Positions 12,470 to 25,800 of a stretch of DNA of 64,000 nucleotides are shown here, piece after piece. The stretch is from Megaleporinus macrocephalus (taxonomy: Eukaryota; Chordata; Actinopteri; Characiformes; Anostomidae): assembly GCA_021613375.1 (NCBI GenBank), contig CM038705.1, forward strand, positions 6,404,864 through 6,468,863. The letters are read 5' to 3'. How positions within the stretch are numbered: position 1 is the first letter of the stretch; the number at the start of each line of letters is the position of its first letter. Both the position numbers and the translations under genes were made by a program. Under the pieces are notes generated by a model, which did not search any database, was not told the origin of the DNA, and was given only the letters and a program-made list of their open reading frames with translations.

Positions 12470-14000
12470 GATTATCCACAAGGGGGCATCAAATAGCTTC
12501 TGATGCTGTATAGGAGCATCAGCATCTCACGGTATTTCCACAGAAGATACTCTTGAGGAGTTCCCATCCACTAATACACCAGAAATAAAACCCTACTCTT
12601 AGAGAGAATAGAAAATTCTCCACAAGGGGGCGTCTAGCTTATGATTCTTTTACAACCTCATACAATGTTTAGACACATTTGTCAGTTGTTAACTTGAGAA
12701 GTACTTCATGTACTTACTGACTCACTCAGGTTTAGCAGGCTGAAGATTCTCCACAAGAAGATACTCTTGAGGAGTTCCCATCCACTAATAGACCAGAAAT
12801 AAAACCCTACTCTCAGAGAGAATAGACGCCCCAATCAGAAGACTCAGTGGGGTCTTGCTAGTGTCCAGACAGGCTTCAAGACTTTCATGTTGGTTTTTAA
12901 AATTTTCAAGCATTTCAAGTACTGGCTCACTAGGTCAGGTTTAGCAGGCTGAAGATTCTCCACAAGGGGGCGTCTAGTAGCTTATGGTACTTTACAACCT
13001 CACATGACACTTAATCACATTTGTCAGTTGTTAACTTGAGAAGTACTTCATGTACTTACTGACTCGCTCAGGTTTAGCAGGCTGAAGATTCTCCACAAGG
13101 AGATACTCTTGAGGAGTTCCCATCCACTAATAGACCAGAAACAAAACCCTACTCTTAGAGAGAATAGACGCCCCAATCAGAAGACTCAATGGGGTCTTGC
13201 TAGAGTCCAGGTAGGCTTCAAGACTTTCATGTTGGTTTTTAAATTTTCAAGCATTTTATGTACGGGCTCACTAGGTCAGGTTTAGCAGGCTGAAGATTCT
13301 CCACAAGGAGATACTCTTGAGGAGTTCCCGTCCACTAATAGACCAGAAATAAAACCCTACTCTCAGAGAGAATAGACGCCCCAATCAGAAGACTCAGTGG
13401 GGTCTTGCTAGTGTCCAGACAGGCTTCAAGACTTTCATGTTGGTTTTTAAAATTTTCAAGCATTTCAAGTACTGGCTCACTAGGTCAGGTTTAGCAGGCT
13501 GAAGATTCTCCACAAGGGGGCGTCTAGTAGCTTATGACTTTTTTACAACCTCATACGATGTTTAGACACATTTGTCAGTTGTTAACTTGAGAAGTACTTC
13601 ATGTACTTACTGACTCGCTCAGGTTTAGCAGGCTGAAGATTCTCCACAAGGAGATACTCTTGAGGAGTTCTCGTCCACTGATACATCAGAAACAAAACCC
13701 TACTCTCAGAGAGAATAGACGCCCCAATCAGAAGACTCAATGGGGCCTTGCTAGAGTCCAGGTAGGCTTGAGGACTTTCATGTTGGTTTTTAAAATTTCC
13801 AAGCATTTCATGTACGGGCTCACTAAGTCAGGTTTAGCAGGTTAAAGTTCTCCACAAGGGGGCGTCTAGTAGCTTATGGTACTTTACAACCTCACACAAT
13901 ACTTAAACACATTTGTCAGTTTTTAAATACTTTTTAAAGTATTTCATCTACTGAGGGACTTGCTCAGGTTTAGAAGGTTCTCCACAAGGGGGCATGATGT
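12470..14000 (+). repeat. Two-type tandem repeat array carrying CTCF-like motifs
   Basis: Units begin TTTAGCAGGCTGAAGATTCT and continue either as CCACAAGGGGGCGTCTAGTA (type A) or as CCACAAGGAGATACTCTTGA (type B). Unit starts are near 12726 (B), 12945 (A), 13068 (B), 13276 (B), 13492 (A), 13619 (B) and 13832 (A), with partial units at the edges. Each A unit has CCACAAGGGGGC, which fits the CTCF core CCAC-N-AG-GGGGC. Copies are at 12476, 12620, 12960, 13510, 13852 and 13982, all in the same orientation. Protein binding is inferred. Confidence 0.8.
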
Positions 14001-16980
14001 ACTTTGTAATGCTTGATAAGAGCAGTGCTTTGCAACACCGTTTCCTTGTTTCTAACAACTGTGGTTTCTATTATTTTTTTTCCCTCCAGGCTTCATTAGG
14101 TCACCTAAGGCTGATGATGTCACCAGTGACATCAAAGGAATGAATAAAGGCTACGTGCTATTTTGATAAATCCATGTTTTAATAAAATTTGCATAGTTTT
14201 TCATAATTGAATATCTATTTTACTGGCACATCAGGCTAGCTATTAAGACTTCCGTATTTTTCACATACACATGGCCTTCTGGTACAAACCATTCAAATAG
14301 AAGCACCTCTGATTTATGTTTAAGCAGTTGGTCACAGTCTTCAACCAATTTATATCACGCGCACCTGCTTTACTGGAACGCAAACCTACAGCTGAAGACA
14401 GTGGTCAACACACCTGGGACCCCAACATGGATATGGACCTCATTGAGCTGCACTCCAGAGACATCACCAGAACAGAAGGAGGATGAGCTAACAGGAGATG
14501 GCGTTCCCAGGGGTTCGCTGATGGACTGGGACTTGGGCCAGGCAATGTCAACATGGATCCAGTGCTCAATCGTGCAAGAAACTGGTTCAAAGAGAGAGTT
14601 AGAGGACAGGCTAGGATACTCAATCACCGCTGGACCCCGCTGGATCCTGGACGATAGGAGTGCAGGGGCTCTGCCGTGACAGACAGGCATGGCAAACTTT
14701 CTTTTCTATCTGCTTTGCTTGATTGATGCCCAATGTGGACCCACATGTTGGTCAAGTCTGCCAATGTATGTAGCAAAGCCACAGGCTACGGGTCAGGCAG
14801 TATTCAACTGCTTGCACACAGCTAGCCAGTGCTTGAAGTCACAAATCCATTGAGGGCACGTTCAGCTGGTGGAACTGGACCTCAAGAACGCTTATTAGGT
14901 ACTGAAGACAAAAGGTGTTCAATTTTCATTTCAGGTTCCTGGTTTTAGGAACCTGACAGTTTTCTAGACCTGTGGATTCAAGAGACCACAAAATCTTGAC
15001 CCAGACCCCTTGGCTACCCGTAGCTCGTGACCAGTGCTGGGGAGTTTCTGTAAGTCCCTTGCAAATTCATCATAAAGGTTTGTTCTTTTGTATGAGACTG
15101 CAGGGGCTACCATCTGCCAAGGTTTTGGACCTTACAGTATCACTGGGTACCCCAGCACGAGGGCCTGAGTCTAAGGGTTGGCTAACCAAGATCTTTTAGC
15201 ATTTACACCGTTCCGTTTCAAGCAAACACCAGTCGAGTAGATTCATGTTGAGATTCTTAGCATCCACAATAATAAAGTCCTCCAGAGGAAGAGTTGCCAA
15301 CGCAGCCTTGAAGATCATCAAAAGTCTGTAGTTACACTGCGCCCTTCAAACAAGGTCATCTACGTAAATATGAGGCATTTGCTGCCTACAGCTTCAAGCT
15401 CCATTTCAAGTGACCAGTAGTCATATGACACTGGCAGGTGGAAGAGGCCAGTCATCATGAGATCATGAACAGGTCGGTTCCCTTGGATAGTCTGTGCTTA
15501 TGAACAGGAGAGAATCCAGCGCATGTTCATGTTCACGGTTCTTCTCGCGGTTCTCCATAATCTGGAGCTTTTGGACTTCCTGTGTGGGGAAACTGTGGCA
15601 CTGCATTGTGTTTTAGTCTATGCTTTAAACCAACAGCCTCCGTCAAGTCTCTCACCAGTGGTGGTCTACTGAACCACTCACACTCATCCAGACTGAAGTG
15701 AGGAGAGCAGAGCGGGGGTCTTTGGGTAGCTGTGTTGGTCCACACGCTGCTTCACTAACTATTCTCCTTGTTTATGTTTGTGAAGCTGTTTAGACTAATA
15801 TCAGTCTTCACACTGCCTTTCACTGAAACACCATCAACAACACAATGTACATGGTTTTCTTTAAGCTAGGTTAGTAACTAACATTCACTCCTTCACACCA
15901 CAGTCCAGTTCAGACCTGAAACCATCTGACGTCATCTACCCAGCAGGCATTGCGCGTCAGAAATAATGGCTGCGTCCAATATGTTAAATATTTAGAATAA
16001 AAGAGTTAAATTATAAATAAATCTGATACTTTTACAACACCATACTAAGGCTTACAAGTGTTACCAGCCGGGGTCCCCTTTAAATGCAGGTGCCAGAATG
16101 TAGACAGAAGACCTTTTAAGATGGAACAGGAACATCTGCAAAACAGGCTGGTAAACAAGAACAGCTCGACAAGATCCTGGACAACTTTAACTCAAAGTTG
16201 TTAATTAGCTCTGCACTTTTCACTTCAAACTGATTGTCAAACGCTTGGACAATCTTCAGCAGCTTTGCTTAACATTTGACACTGAAGAGACTGAAGAGCA
16301 GTTCCACCTTTATTAGCACCATAAGCCCAACAGTAACCTGCAATTAGCAGCCATGCTGTGTGAGTTTATCACTGTTTGCTGGTTGCAGATCATTTTAAAC
16401 GGAAAGTTTCACAGTTATAACTTTAATTTACTTTGTGTTTGATGCCGGGATTAAAAGAAAGTAGGTATGTCAACGACAAGCAACTACTTAAAATACAGAA
16501 TAAACGGTAGACAGTTCCTATAGTCAACTTCCCCTAGTTTCAGCCACGGTGACATGGTTTATGCTATTCTGAAGACTCTTGCTCAGGGGTTAAAATTGAA
16601 TTCTGGGAATGTTCTCTTATGTTTTCAGTGCTGAAGTTGGGTGGCAATAGTGAAGTAAGCCAAGTCCTTAAAACCAAAACCCTGACAAGAACATCCCAAA
16701 CACATACAATTAATATTTTTTATTGGGAATTAAGTTTGGACGCAAATTGAAACGTCCACACATGCGTTAATTAAATTAGCACATTAAACAAAAGGTAGAG
16801 GGGAAAAACAAGTAGGACACAAAGAAAATCTTTTTGCTGTTTGACTAATCACGCGTCCTTTTTAATGACAATATGGCTACCTACCTTTTTTTTTTTTTTT
16901 TTTTTTTTTGGATATTTGTTTAAACAATACAAAGGTAGCAAATATGTAATCACCCATATATTTTCTTAAAAAAAAGAAAT
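14001..16980. other. Unassigned intergenic sequence downstream of dedd2
   Basis: No complete gene was found. 14395-14690 is somewhat GC-rich and translates without a stop on the plus strand (GDGVPRGSLMDWDLGQAMS) and on the minus strand; neither was recognised. Another plus-strand frame here reads NMDPVLNRARNWFKERVRGQ but contains stops, so the stretch may be a decayed element. A poly-T run lies at 16886-16909. Confidence 0.3.
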
Positions 16981-17022
16981 CCTATAAAGGCCCAGTGTGG
17001 TAGTGGTGTAAGGTCAAGAAGA

Positions 17023-17184
17023 CTACAGCTCTTCTGGTTCTGGTTCATCAGTGACACTGCTTGTCATCTGCTGTCTAAACTGTTTTCTCCCACTGGCCAT
17101 AGACGTTCTGCTCGTTTTGGTCTTGGGCCTTGGAACGCTGGTGATCATTAGGCAGATTTTAAGCCATGTATGGTCCCTAAATCT
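17023..17184 (-). other. Unassigned open segment with a good splice acceptor
   Basis: On the minus strand the acceptor ATTCTTTCCTGTTAG is followed by 53 codons in one frame (ITSVPRPKTKTSRTSMASG, then TDEPEPEEL) and TAG. A neighbouring minus-strand segment, 17360-17267, has an acceptor (TGTGTGTAG) and a donor (GATCAG|GTGAGG) but contains a stop in the phase needed to join. The protein was not recognised. It may be a real but uncharacterised terminal exon, a non-coding exon or chance. Confidence 0.25.
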
Positions 17185-17379
17185 CTAACAGGAAAGAATT
17201 ACCACTGTTACAGAGACCATACTGCACAGTGACAATGTATTCCACAGCTTGCAGAAGACACCTCACCTGATCAGGGTGGAACCGATGAACAGTGATAAGT
17301 TGGCGATGAATATGGATTCTCCTGAATGAGCTCCTTAAGCTCGGCTTCGCTTTCTCTTATCTACACACATAAGCAACAG

Positions 17380-19200
17380 AATTAAAGCAACCTGATCAAG
17401 GTCCATCTACTCTTAAACAACTGAACATAAAACTCAAACCCTGGGACTCTTCTTATATTATTCAGTAGCGTGATCAAGCAGACACATCTCACTGTAATCA
17501 ACAAACTACAGTCAGCACAGGAACCTGCCAACGGTGGAGGTATATGTGTGGTGTGGAAATGTGTACATGGTTTGACCACAAGAGCAGAGAAAACTCTGTA
17601 TTTGTGTTTCCTTCACAATAAATCACTGTTCAGTATAGCGTTGGTGTCCAGTTCTGCCAGACCTGAATCCAAACCTCTGTCCTATCAGTCCCAGTATGGC
17701 CCCATTGGTCTGCCAGTAAACTAACTCAAGGGACCTTTTTTTACTTCATCTTGGCATCCATGAATTTTCTCAGGACCTGGAGAGGAAATGAGAACAGAAT
17801 TAAATTAGTGTTAACAGCTTGTGAATGTACTTGAGGGTAACAGTGAACTGTGATTGCTAATTATAGTCCACACTGTAAATGAGCTGAGCTGCTTCATCAC
17901 ATGCAGATTAAGTCTTGTTCCAAATTACATCATCATTGGAAATTCACTACTGAAATGTTGTGTTTGAGAGTACTAGTCATCCTATGCAGCTGTTGTCTGG
18001 TGCCCCCTTGTGGCAGCTTATCATTCTCAATGCCCTTACAGAATTGGTCATTAGTAACATTCTCAGTATTTTTAATATTTAATCAACAGCTCAGTAAGAA
18101 TGTGTAAATTAAGAGATTCTCATGAACCAAACCACCTTACTGCAACTACTCAATCTGCTATGTATCAATGATAAGGTTTAAACTCTGGCACAGACCCTGG
18201 AAAGTCTACCTGTAAGGTATAAGGTACAAGTCTATAACTTCATGAATACAAAGGATTTTTATCCTTTAGCTATTTTTAAGGATGTCCCAATGTTGTTTAC
18301 ATTATCTAAAACAGTTCAAAATAGAACTGAACAGAATGTTGATAAAGCTGTGGTGTGTACATATAATTACCCAGCACTTTCTCTGGTGACACATCAGAAT
18401 TTCTAAAGCTGTTTACCTCATACATGCATCTCGCTCACTCGCAACATCTATAAGTGGCAGACTCTGATGGAGTAAAAGCGACTTAAAGAACTTTTTCCAG
18501 TTTGGTTGAAACAACAGACCATGAGACTCTACTGGCGAGTGACACCGCTGACTGGTGGTGCACCTCCGACAAGGCTAGCGGACACATGAGGGCTGCTATG
18601 CTAGCTAAATAAAATTATAATTAAAAGGCAGAGGGTCTGGCAGTTCCTTCCACTAGTCACACTGTAGGCGACCACACAGAAGCAGCTCAGATACCAAATT
18701 CAGCTGTTATAGATTTAGCCATGAGCATATTTACTGCTGCTTGTCATAACACGGCAGTACCATGGGAGGTTCTGTCTACTGCCGTGCATGCACTTGTCAG
18801 CACATGGGCACATCAGGAAACGCTTTGTGGTGTCAGGAATAGGTCTCAGTACATCCCAGCGTCGATACTGATACTGAGTTTATTGCCAGTACTGGTGGAA
18901 GACTATTTATATTATAAGTAACAGAAAAGTATAAATAGGTATACTTTCAGTCTCAAAGAAGCTGTCAATAAATAAGGGAACGCAGGGCCTCTTGAGTTCA
19001 ACTGTCTTTTACTCAGGGTCCCCCTTAATATGAAAAGGCAGAGACATAAATGGGCAATAGGGGCAGAAAAAAATATATATAATATGTAACTGTTACCAAA
19101 ATAAACTAGATCACAACTGAGGTGTTGTCAGTACCTCTAGAATTACTATATCGAATATAGAGTATTATAGAATATATATAATCATATAATATTAGTCCAA
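17380..19200. other. Unassigned sequence 3' of dedd2
   Basis: On the minus strand a short frame (VLRKFMDAKMK, then TAA) after an acceptor-like TTTCCTCTCCAG lies at about 17744-17777. It is too short to call. A reverse-oriented CTCF-like motif, TGCCCCCTTGTGG, is at 18001-18013. Nothing else was recognised. Confidence 0.3.
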
Positions 19201-19204
19201 CCAA

Positions 19205-19512
19205 AACTATTTATTTAGACTTTTTGTGTTATTTGTGCTACTGTGCCATTTTGTCTTACAGTACCTTCTTTAAACACTATTATTTGCTCATACATTTTCA
19301 AAAAATCGGCACTAGTGTTGAGCTCATTTCGCAATTTGTTCATGATACATATTGCAAAAAAGAAATATCTAAATGTAGATTATATTAAACATAATTCACA
19401 ACATACAACTATAGGGTCAGTTAAAGCGACATTTAGTTAGGTTCTCTGAAAAAGAAAACAACCACAAGGGGGCAGACAGCACTTGACCTTCACTGTATCC
19501 ACCAACCCACCT
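19205..19512 (-). other. dedd2: dedd2 3' UTR with candidate polyadenylation signal
   Basis: Downstream of the stop codon the first AATAAA on the minus strand is the complement of 19210-19215, which gives a 3' UTR of about 300 nt. Another AATAAA lies further on (complement of about 18879-18884). The stretch includes a CCACAAGGGGGCA motif at 19462. Which signal is used cannot be told from sequence. Confidence 0.45.
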
Positions 19513-19898
19513 CTACTCTATGCTGTTTGCTCTGTTCTGTGCCTGGTTGCTAAGCAGCAACTTCCTGCCCTCCTCGTAGTCGTCCTGGTCCACGCTGACC
19601 AGCAGCCTGACCCCTTCCTGGCCCGCCGCTCTCTTCAGCGAGTCCGTGATGAAGACACCCTTCAGTGCCTCTAAGAGGGCCCCGCTCAGGTAGTCAGCCC
19701 AGAAGGCGTCCAGGTTCGCCAGCTCTGAGAACTTTATGTCGCAGACGATGGAACCGAGGTCCCGGGCACGGAGGAGCATGCTGGCCCGACTAAAGAGCTC
19801 GAACTGCCGCTCCAGGGGCTGCTGCTTGTCCGAGGAAACTCTCCCCCTCAAGGCCGACTCGTGCTCGGAATACTCTGCCCGAACCCGCAGCCGGATGT
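19513..19898 (-). CDS. dedd2: dedd2 coding exon 4 (conserved C-terminal domain, stop)
   Basis: This 386-nt terminal coding exon encodes residues 235-362 and ends in TAG (complement of 19513-19515). The acceptor is TTCATCGCAG|ACATCCGG. It contains ERQFELFSRASMLL, RARDLGSIVCDIKFSEL, DAFWADYLSGALLEALKGVF and VRLLVSVDQDDYEEGRKLLL, the region that DEDD and DEDD2 share outside the DED. The last 13 or so residues are not recognisable from the mammalian protein. The 3' UTR continues to lower coordinates. Confidence 0.95.
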
Positions 19899-22800
19899 CT
19901 GCGATGAAGATGAAGGAGAGGGAGGAAAGAAAGGAAGAGAGGGAGGGAGGGAAGATGAGGATAGATGGTAGGGAAGGGCAGGTTGCAACAGATGGGTAAA
20001 TGGAGAGTGATGCAGAGCAGTGGGTGACAAATAAAGGAAAAGATGTATGTGATTTATGAAGCGGTGAGATGAATTGAAAACCAAAGGGTGATCAAAGCAA
20101 GGTGAAGTTGGAAAAAAAGGGATAAAAGGTGGAGAAATAAGAACGAGACCGTCGTCATTTAGTGCACCGACTTGGCACTCCAACAAACAATTCATTGATT
20201 TGGATGTTTTTCTTAAAAAAAGAGATGTTCATTCAGAATAGCAAGTTTCACAGAGCGCAAAAAAAAAGAATACAAAGGCCTTGTCAGGTTCATGGTTTGT
20301 TTGCGTTAAGTGACAAGGGCATCAAGCATTCCAAGCTCCACAGCAAGAGACTTCACGGTCAGGGCCCAGAATCAATCTAAAGCTCTCAGAGGAACATTCA
20401 ACTGGTCCAAAAGAGGGTACAACTGAATGTTCATCTAAACTGTTTCAGAGATAAAAACAGGAGACCACGGATTTCAGCTCTATGAACACAGCTGAGAAGG
20501 TAAAAGCTCAACCAAATTTTGGGGATCTTCTTGCAGAAGACCTACTGTAGTCACACTCGCCATAATTTGTTCTAAAAGAAGGACGGGTGTACTGAGTAAG
20601 GCAACATGGTGGAGGTTTCCGTTTCCAGCACTTTCAATGAATACAGGTCACTTGAATTATGTAGGCCATCTTAATGACGTCCCATCTTAGGGTAAGGTTC
20701 ACTTTGGGTATTTCAGCTTCAATGTGAATCAACCTAGGGCATGTTTTTAGGAAGGTCGAACACTGGTGAACGATATCGTACTTCCATGTTCAAACATGAA
20801 AGCTTAAGACCCAGTTTCCAAGTCTCAAAAGAAATACTGATTTGAATAGAATTTCAGTTTCAGTGACCAGTAGTCAAAACTAATAGGGTTGGCTCTACCA
20901 CATGGTGGTTTTGAGAACAGGAGGAGGAACTGATGTCATGCAACAGCACAGGGCACAGAGACGGCAAGATACGATTGGAGGATACATACTGAACCAGAGC
21001 TTCGCTGTGATGTCATTTCCTTTCATGTCATTTCATGAGGTCAGAGGAGGAAGTGGACCCACCGATCTTCAGAACATTGCTGCAACACAAATGCAACCGT
21101 CCCACACCAAACCCCCATCCCCAAACCCAAGCCACTTTTATGGGGTCTAGAAGGAGCTTTTGTTTTGTTTGTTGGTACAAACTCATTCACCATCAAGAAC
21201 AGTTGAGGAACTATACAAGGGTACAGCTATTACTGAGTTTTCCAAGACAGACATTCAAAAGAATGTGAAATAAATATTAAAATTAAGAAATATTCTTTAT
21301 ACTAAGAACTTAAAAGGTCTTCTTTTATCAAAAACCAAAAAACCAGCTGTTTGGCTAGCAGCAAAAATGTGATAAAATTATGTATGACATTATTAGTACA
21401 ATGCCTTTACTACAGGCTGTGATTAAAACAATTCAAACTACACCTGCCTATACAGCCTTTCTTGTAAAATGAATATATATATGAACACAGTCTTCTTTGA
21501 CATCAAACAAGGCTGTAAATTCTACAGGACAAAAATCAAGGAACTGAAATAAAAGTTGGCTGAAAACCAGCTCTGGAATTCAAACATTTTCAAAAGAAAA
21601 CAAGCGTACAGCTTTCTTTATTAACAGTGCAATAGATAAATATAGATTACAGCAAACTAACTTACCTACAGCCTGGCAGATCATGATAAGAACCTGTTTT
21701 AAAGCAACCATCCAAAATTTCAAAACATTTCTGCAGAATGCATTTTAGTTTCAAAAGTTTGCCCCAGCAGGTTACAACTCACATTTTACATTGAGTTTAC
21801 GGTACTATAAAATTGCAAACTGTGTTTATAATGTCATGGTTGAATATGGAAAGTTCAACACATATAACTGACATACAACGAACCTCGCCAAAACGGGCTG
21901 ATTCCAAGATCCTAAACTGTTACATAACAGACTCAATATTTTTACACCCAACCATGACATTGAGGAACAGCACTGATGTGCTGTGGAAAAATCTAGCATT
22001 CCAGGCTATAACAGAGTTAGTTTATACCATTCCCAAGGAACCAAACTGTCATCAGAACAAAGTCTTGCAGAAGACCCACTGTAGTCACACTCGTCATAAC
22101 TTGTTCTAAAAGAAGGACGGGTGCACTGAGTTTCCGTTTACAGCACTTTTTAATGAATACAGGTCACTTGAATTATGTAGGCCATCTTAATGACGTCCCA
22201 TCTTAAAGCCTGCTGAACAGAGATCTGTTGGAGGTAAGGTACTTTTTGGGTATTTCAGCTTTAATGTGAGTGAACCTAGACCAAGTTTCAAAACAAATAC
22301 TAATTTTAATGGAATGTTTCAACCACAAGGTTGTGACCACAGATGTTATGCAACCACACAGGACACACTGATGGCAATTTACGAATGGAGGATGCATACT
22401 GAACCAGAGCTTATTATGACTGAGCTTATTAACATAGAGATTATTTTATTTTCCTGTCTGTGACAAATATAAACATCTGAGAACGATTGGAAATACTGAA
22501 TAAATGCATTTTATTCTAAGTGCTTACAACAAGCTGAGATTTTTTTAATATAACACTATATTGGGGTAGACAGTAGTACAGAATCACTAGACTAGAATTA
22601 GAAACAAGTAATGGAAGAAACTACTACTAAACTTTTACACTCTTTACACTCTCACTTTGAAAATATAAATGCATTGTATGCAAACAATTGAAAGTCAATT
22701 TTGGTATACAAACTAATCCTCAGTAAGTTAACCTGATGTGGGATCCATTTTTAATAACAGTAGATGTGAAATGGAATTTTGACTTTTATTGTTCAGTTCA

Positions 22801-25800
22801 AATTTTAGCTTTTGTATTCAGATGCACAGCTAGATTTACAACCTAGTGAGGCAAACTTTTAAAGTTCTTCACTAAATAAACTGCATAGAGTTTTGAGATT
22901 TTATGTGGATGCATTTACTAAACATAAACATTTTATTTTTCAATCTATGACCTGCCTGGTTCTAGGCAGATTTGTGCGAAACACCACCTCTGGTTATTCA
23001 TCTATAAACATTAATCATGATATTTCATATATTATTTTTCAGAGTTTACAAGTTTTCAGAGTAGTTAAATTTTTTTTATCATCTCCCAGACATATTTACC
23101 AGACATATTTGCACACAAGAAACGGAAAACACAAATTGTTTTTTTCTTTTTTCTTTTTTTAAATTGTACATTTACAAAGCACTTTCCATTGTGTTCCATT
23201 TTTAAAGGCACCTCATTTATCATCATGCAGACAGGACATGGTGGTTCTTCTCCAAAAGAACATTGATAATCATTGAGCTTCTACCTCTAGAACTTTAGTG
23301 TATTAAGTACAAAATACAAGAACAAACAGAGGCTTTGTCTCATCGTGGGTTACGTATCCACTCTTTACAAACTACGAACAGAGCATTACAGCAAAATGAC
23401 AGTAACCCACGGCGGAGAGGTTATTTGGGCATCTTCCATATGTTTGTTATTTACAAAAATAACAAATAAAATGAAAAACAAAATCTTTTTCCAATAAAGC
23501 AGAACCTTTAAGCACCATTTTATGCGGAGTCGCTCCTTGCGAAGAGCTTCGACACTATTTCCATCCCTCTTTTCTGATGAGCAACAAACCAAGATGGAGG
23601 GAGAGAGAACGAAAGCAGAAGGCTGACCAACCGCTCGTTAAGGCCGGTATGGGCCATTTTATCTCGTTCGTTAAAGTTCGCTCTCTCCCTCTCTTAGAAT
23701 GTGAGGATGGCCAACTTGTTTTGTCCCTGACACTTGAGTCAGTCTGTTTTTCAACTGTGGACAAAGAGGAGAGAAAGAGAGAGAAAGAGACAAAGCAAGT
23801 TTGGGATGAACGTTTTCCAAAGGCTCTTCCTTTCTTTGGGTCAAGCACATAGCAGGCAATTTTATAAACATTAACTGTATATGTTGTTCTTGTTGATTTT
23901 CAATAAAGGTCTTTCTACAGATTCTCTATACAGTACAGTACTGTGCAAAAACCAGAGACCACCCTTCATTTACTTCATCTGCAGTCAAAACAATTTTTTT
24001 TTTTTTGGCATCAGAGAAGCAAAGCAATGGCAAAATATTAGTAGAATAGGTCTCAATGCCTTAATAATACTGCACCAAATATAAACATTTTCAGTATATA
24101 TCATGTTTTTGTTGGTTCCCATTTTCTCTTTAGGTGGTTTTTCAGAGGGATCGGCAGTCTCACCTCCAAAGTTCAGTCCTAAGGCCATTACACACTGAAT
24201 GCAGCTCCACATGAAGCAAATAAGAAAATAAGATCCCAAGATTCCCTTCATTCTTCACAGAATGAGCAAACAGGGAAGCTGGGAAACAGGTCATTTTGTA
24301 AAGTGCACATAGCATGAAGCTCTTCATTGCTTCATTCAGAAGCAGCTTCCACACAGGCTATAATTTAGTCCAGAGAATGGTTTAAGGCCTACTGGAGCTG
24401 CTTTTAGAGAACCTGGTCAGAAATGTTATAAATGAAGAGTCACTGGTTACTATATAAGCTCAACATGGTGTCCAGACACAGTCCTGCTCTTAAATTAAAT
24501 AAATAAAGAAAAATATTTTAAAAATCAGCTTGCTGCTAATGCCACAAGGAGGGCAGGGTCACTGCTAACGTTACCACACTTTCTTCCTTGTGGAGATCTA
24601 CGCAAGTGCAGTAGCCAAAAAATAAATAAAATAAAAATAAATAAAATAGTTGTTGTGTTATTAAGTCAAACACTACAACCCATTTGGGTTTTTTTTTTTG
24701 ACAGATTTGATCAGAGACCCTGTTTCTTTTTGGTCTCTCCTCATTCCAAGAGTCAGGAGTCCTATAGCTGAAAATAACATCCCAGCAGTGTTACAAATAT
24801 GGATACATATAATATAAGGATTCTTTTTGTGCTGCGAGATTTGCTGGAACACAGCTGCACTATCAGCTTGGCTGTAGTCATGTCAACAGCATATGCAACC
24901 GTGACTGGTCAGTTTTGGTAAGTTTTAGTTGTTTGGTTTAGTTATAGGTTGGAAAAACAAATTGGTGCATTACACGCATGCTGAACTCCAACAGAAATAA
25001 AAGACAGTCAACGTGTAACAGCCTTTAGTGATTATATTTTCTACATGTTATGACTCTAGTAACCCCAAACACATTGAATGATGTTGAGGTTTGAGACCCA
25101 TCACAACGTTGAACTGTAATCTCACAGCGGAAGGATGGACAGAAACACCTGTGTATGTTTTCAAATCTGAAGCAAGAGTAAAGCTCTCTCTCAAAAGTGA
25201 AAGCTTTAAAGGCTCTATAGGGGGCATTCTTTTGTGGGTCTACCAGGTCTTATATATTTTCTTAAAATCAGAAATAACTCCCAAAAACTTGTAATCAGCT
25301 GTTTTGACTAGAAATGAAAGGTCTCTCTGGTCTCTGGCATTTGCACAGTACAATATGAGAAAAAAAATAGCTGATGCAGATTATAAATTATCTAATCATC
25401 TAGGGCTACATTGGGTGTCATAGCATCTCTTAATTCCATTTAAATCATCAGAAACATAGTTCTTGGTTTCACTGTTGGGTCATTTTCCTCAGAACTGCTC
25501 ACACAAAGAAACTGGACACTGGCAGAAGCCTTTTTAAGGATGGTGTGTCTTAACTGCAAAGGTTGGGATACCTCTTCAGGCAGATTTGGCAAAGTTTTGA
25601 TAGGCATAGTTTGAGGGGTTCAGTTTGCATCAAGTTCAAATGGAAAAAAAACAAACATACGGGAACGCATTCAGGAGGTCTTTGAGAGCTTCTCTCTGAA
25701 TAAGAGGCATCACTTTGGAACACTTTCCCTTCCCCGTCAGGTTAGCATTACAGAGGACACATGAGGTTCATAACCAAACAAACTATTTGAGGAGTTTCCC

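Noticed and set aside
14370..14690. Possible gene with open frames on both strands (92 and 106 residues)
   Set aside because: No recognised domain, no splice sites bounding it, and a third frame looks more protein-like but contains stops; treated as unassigned, perhaps a decayed element.
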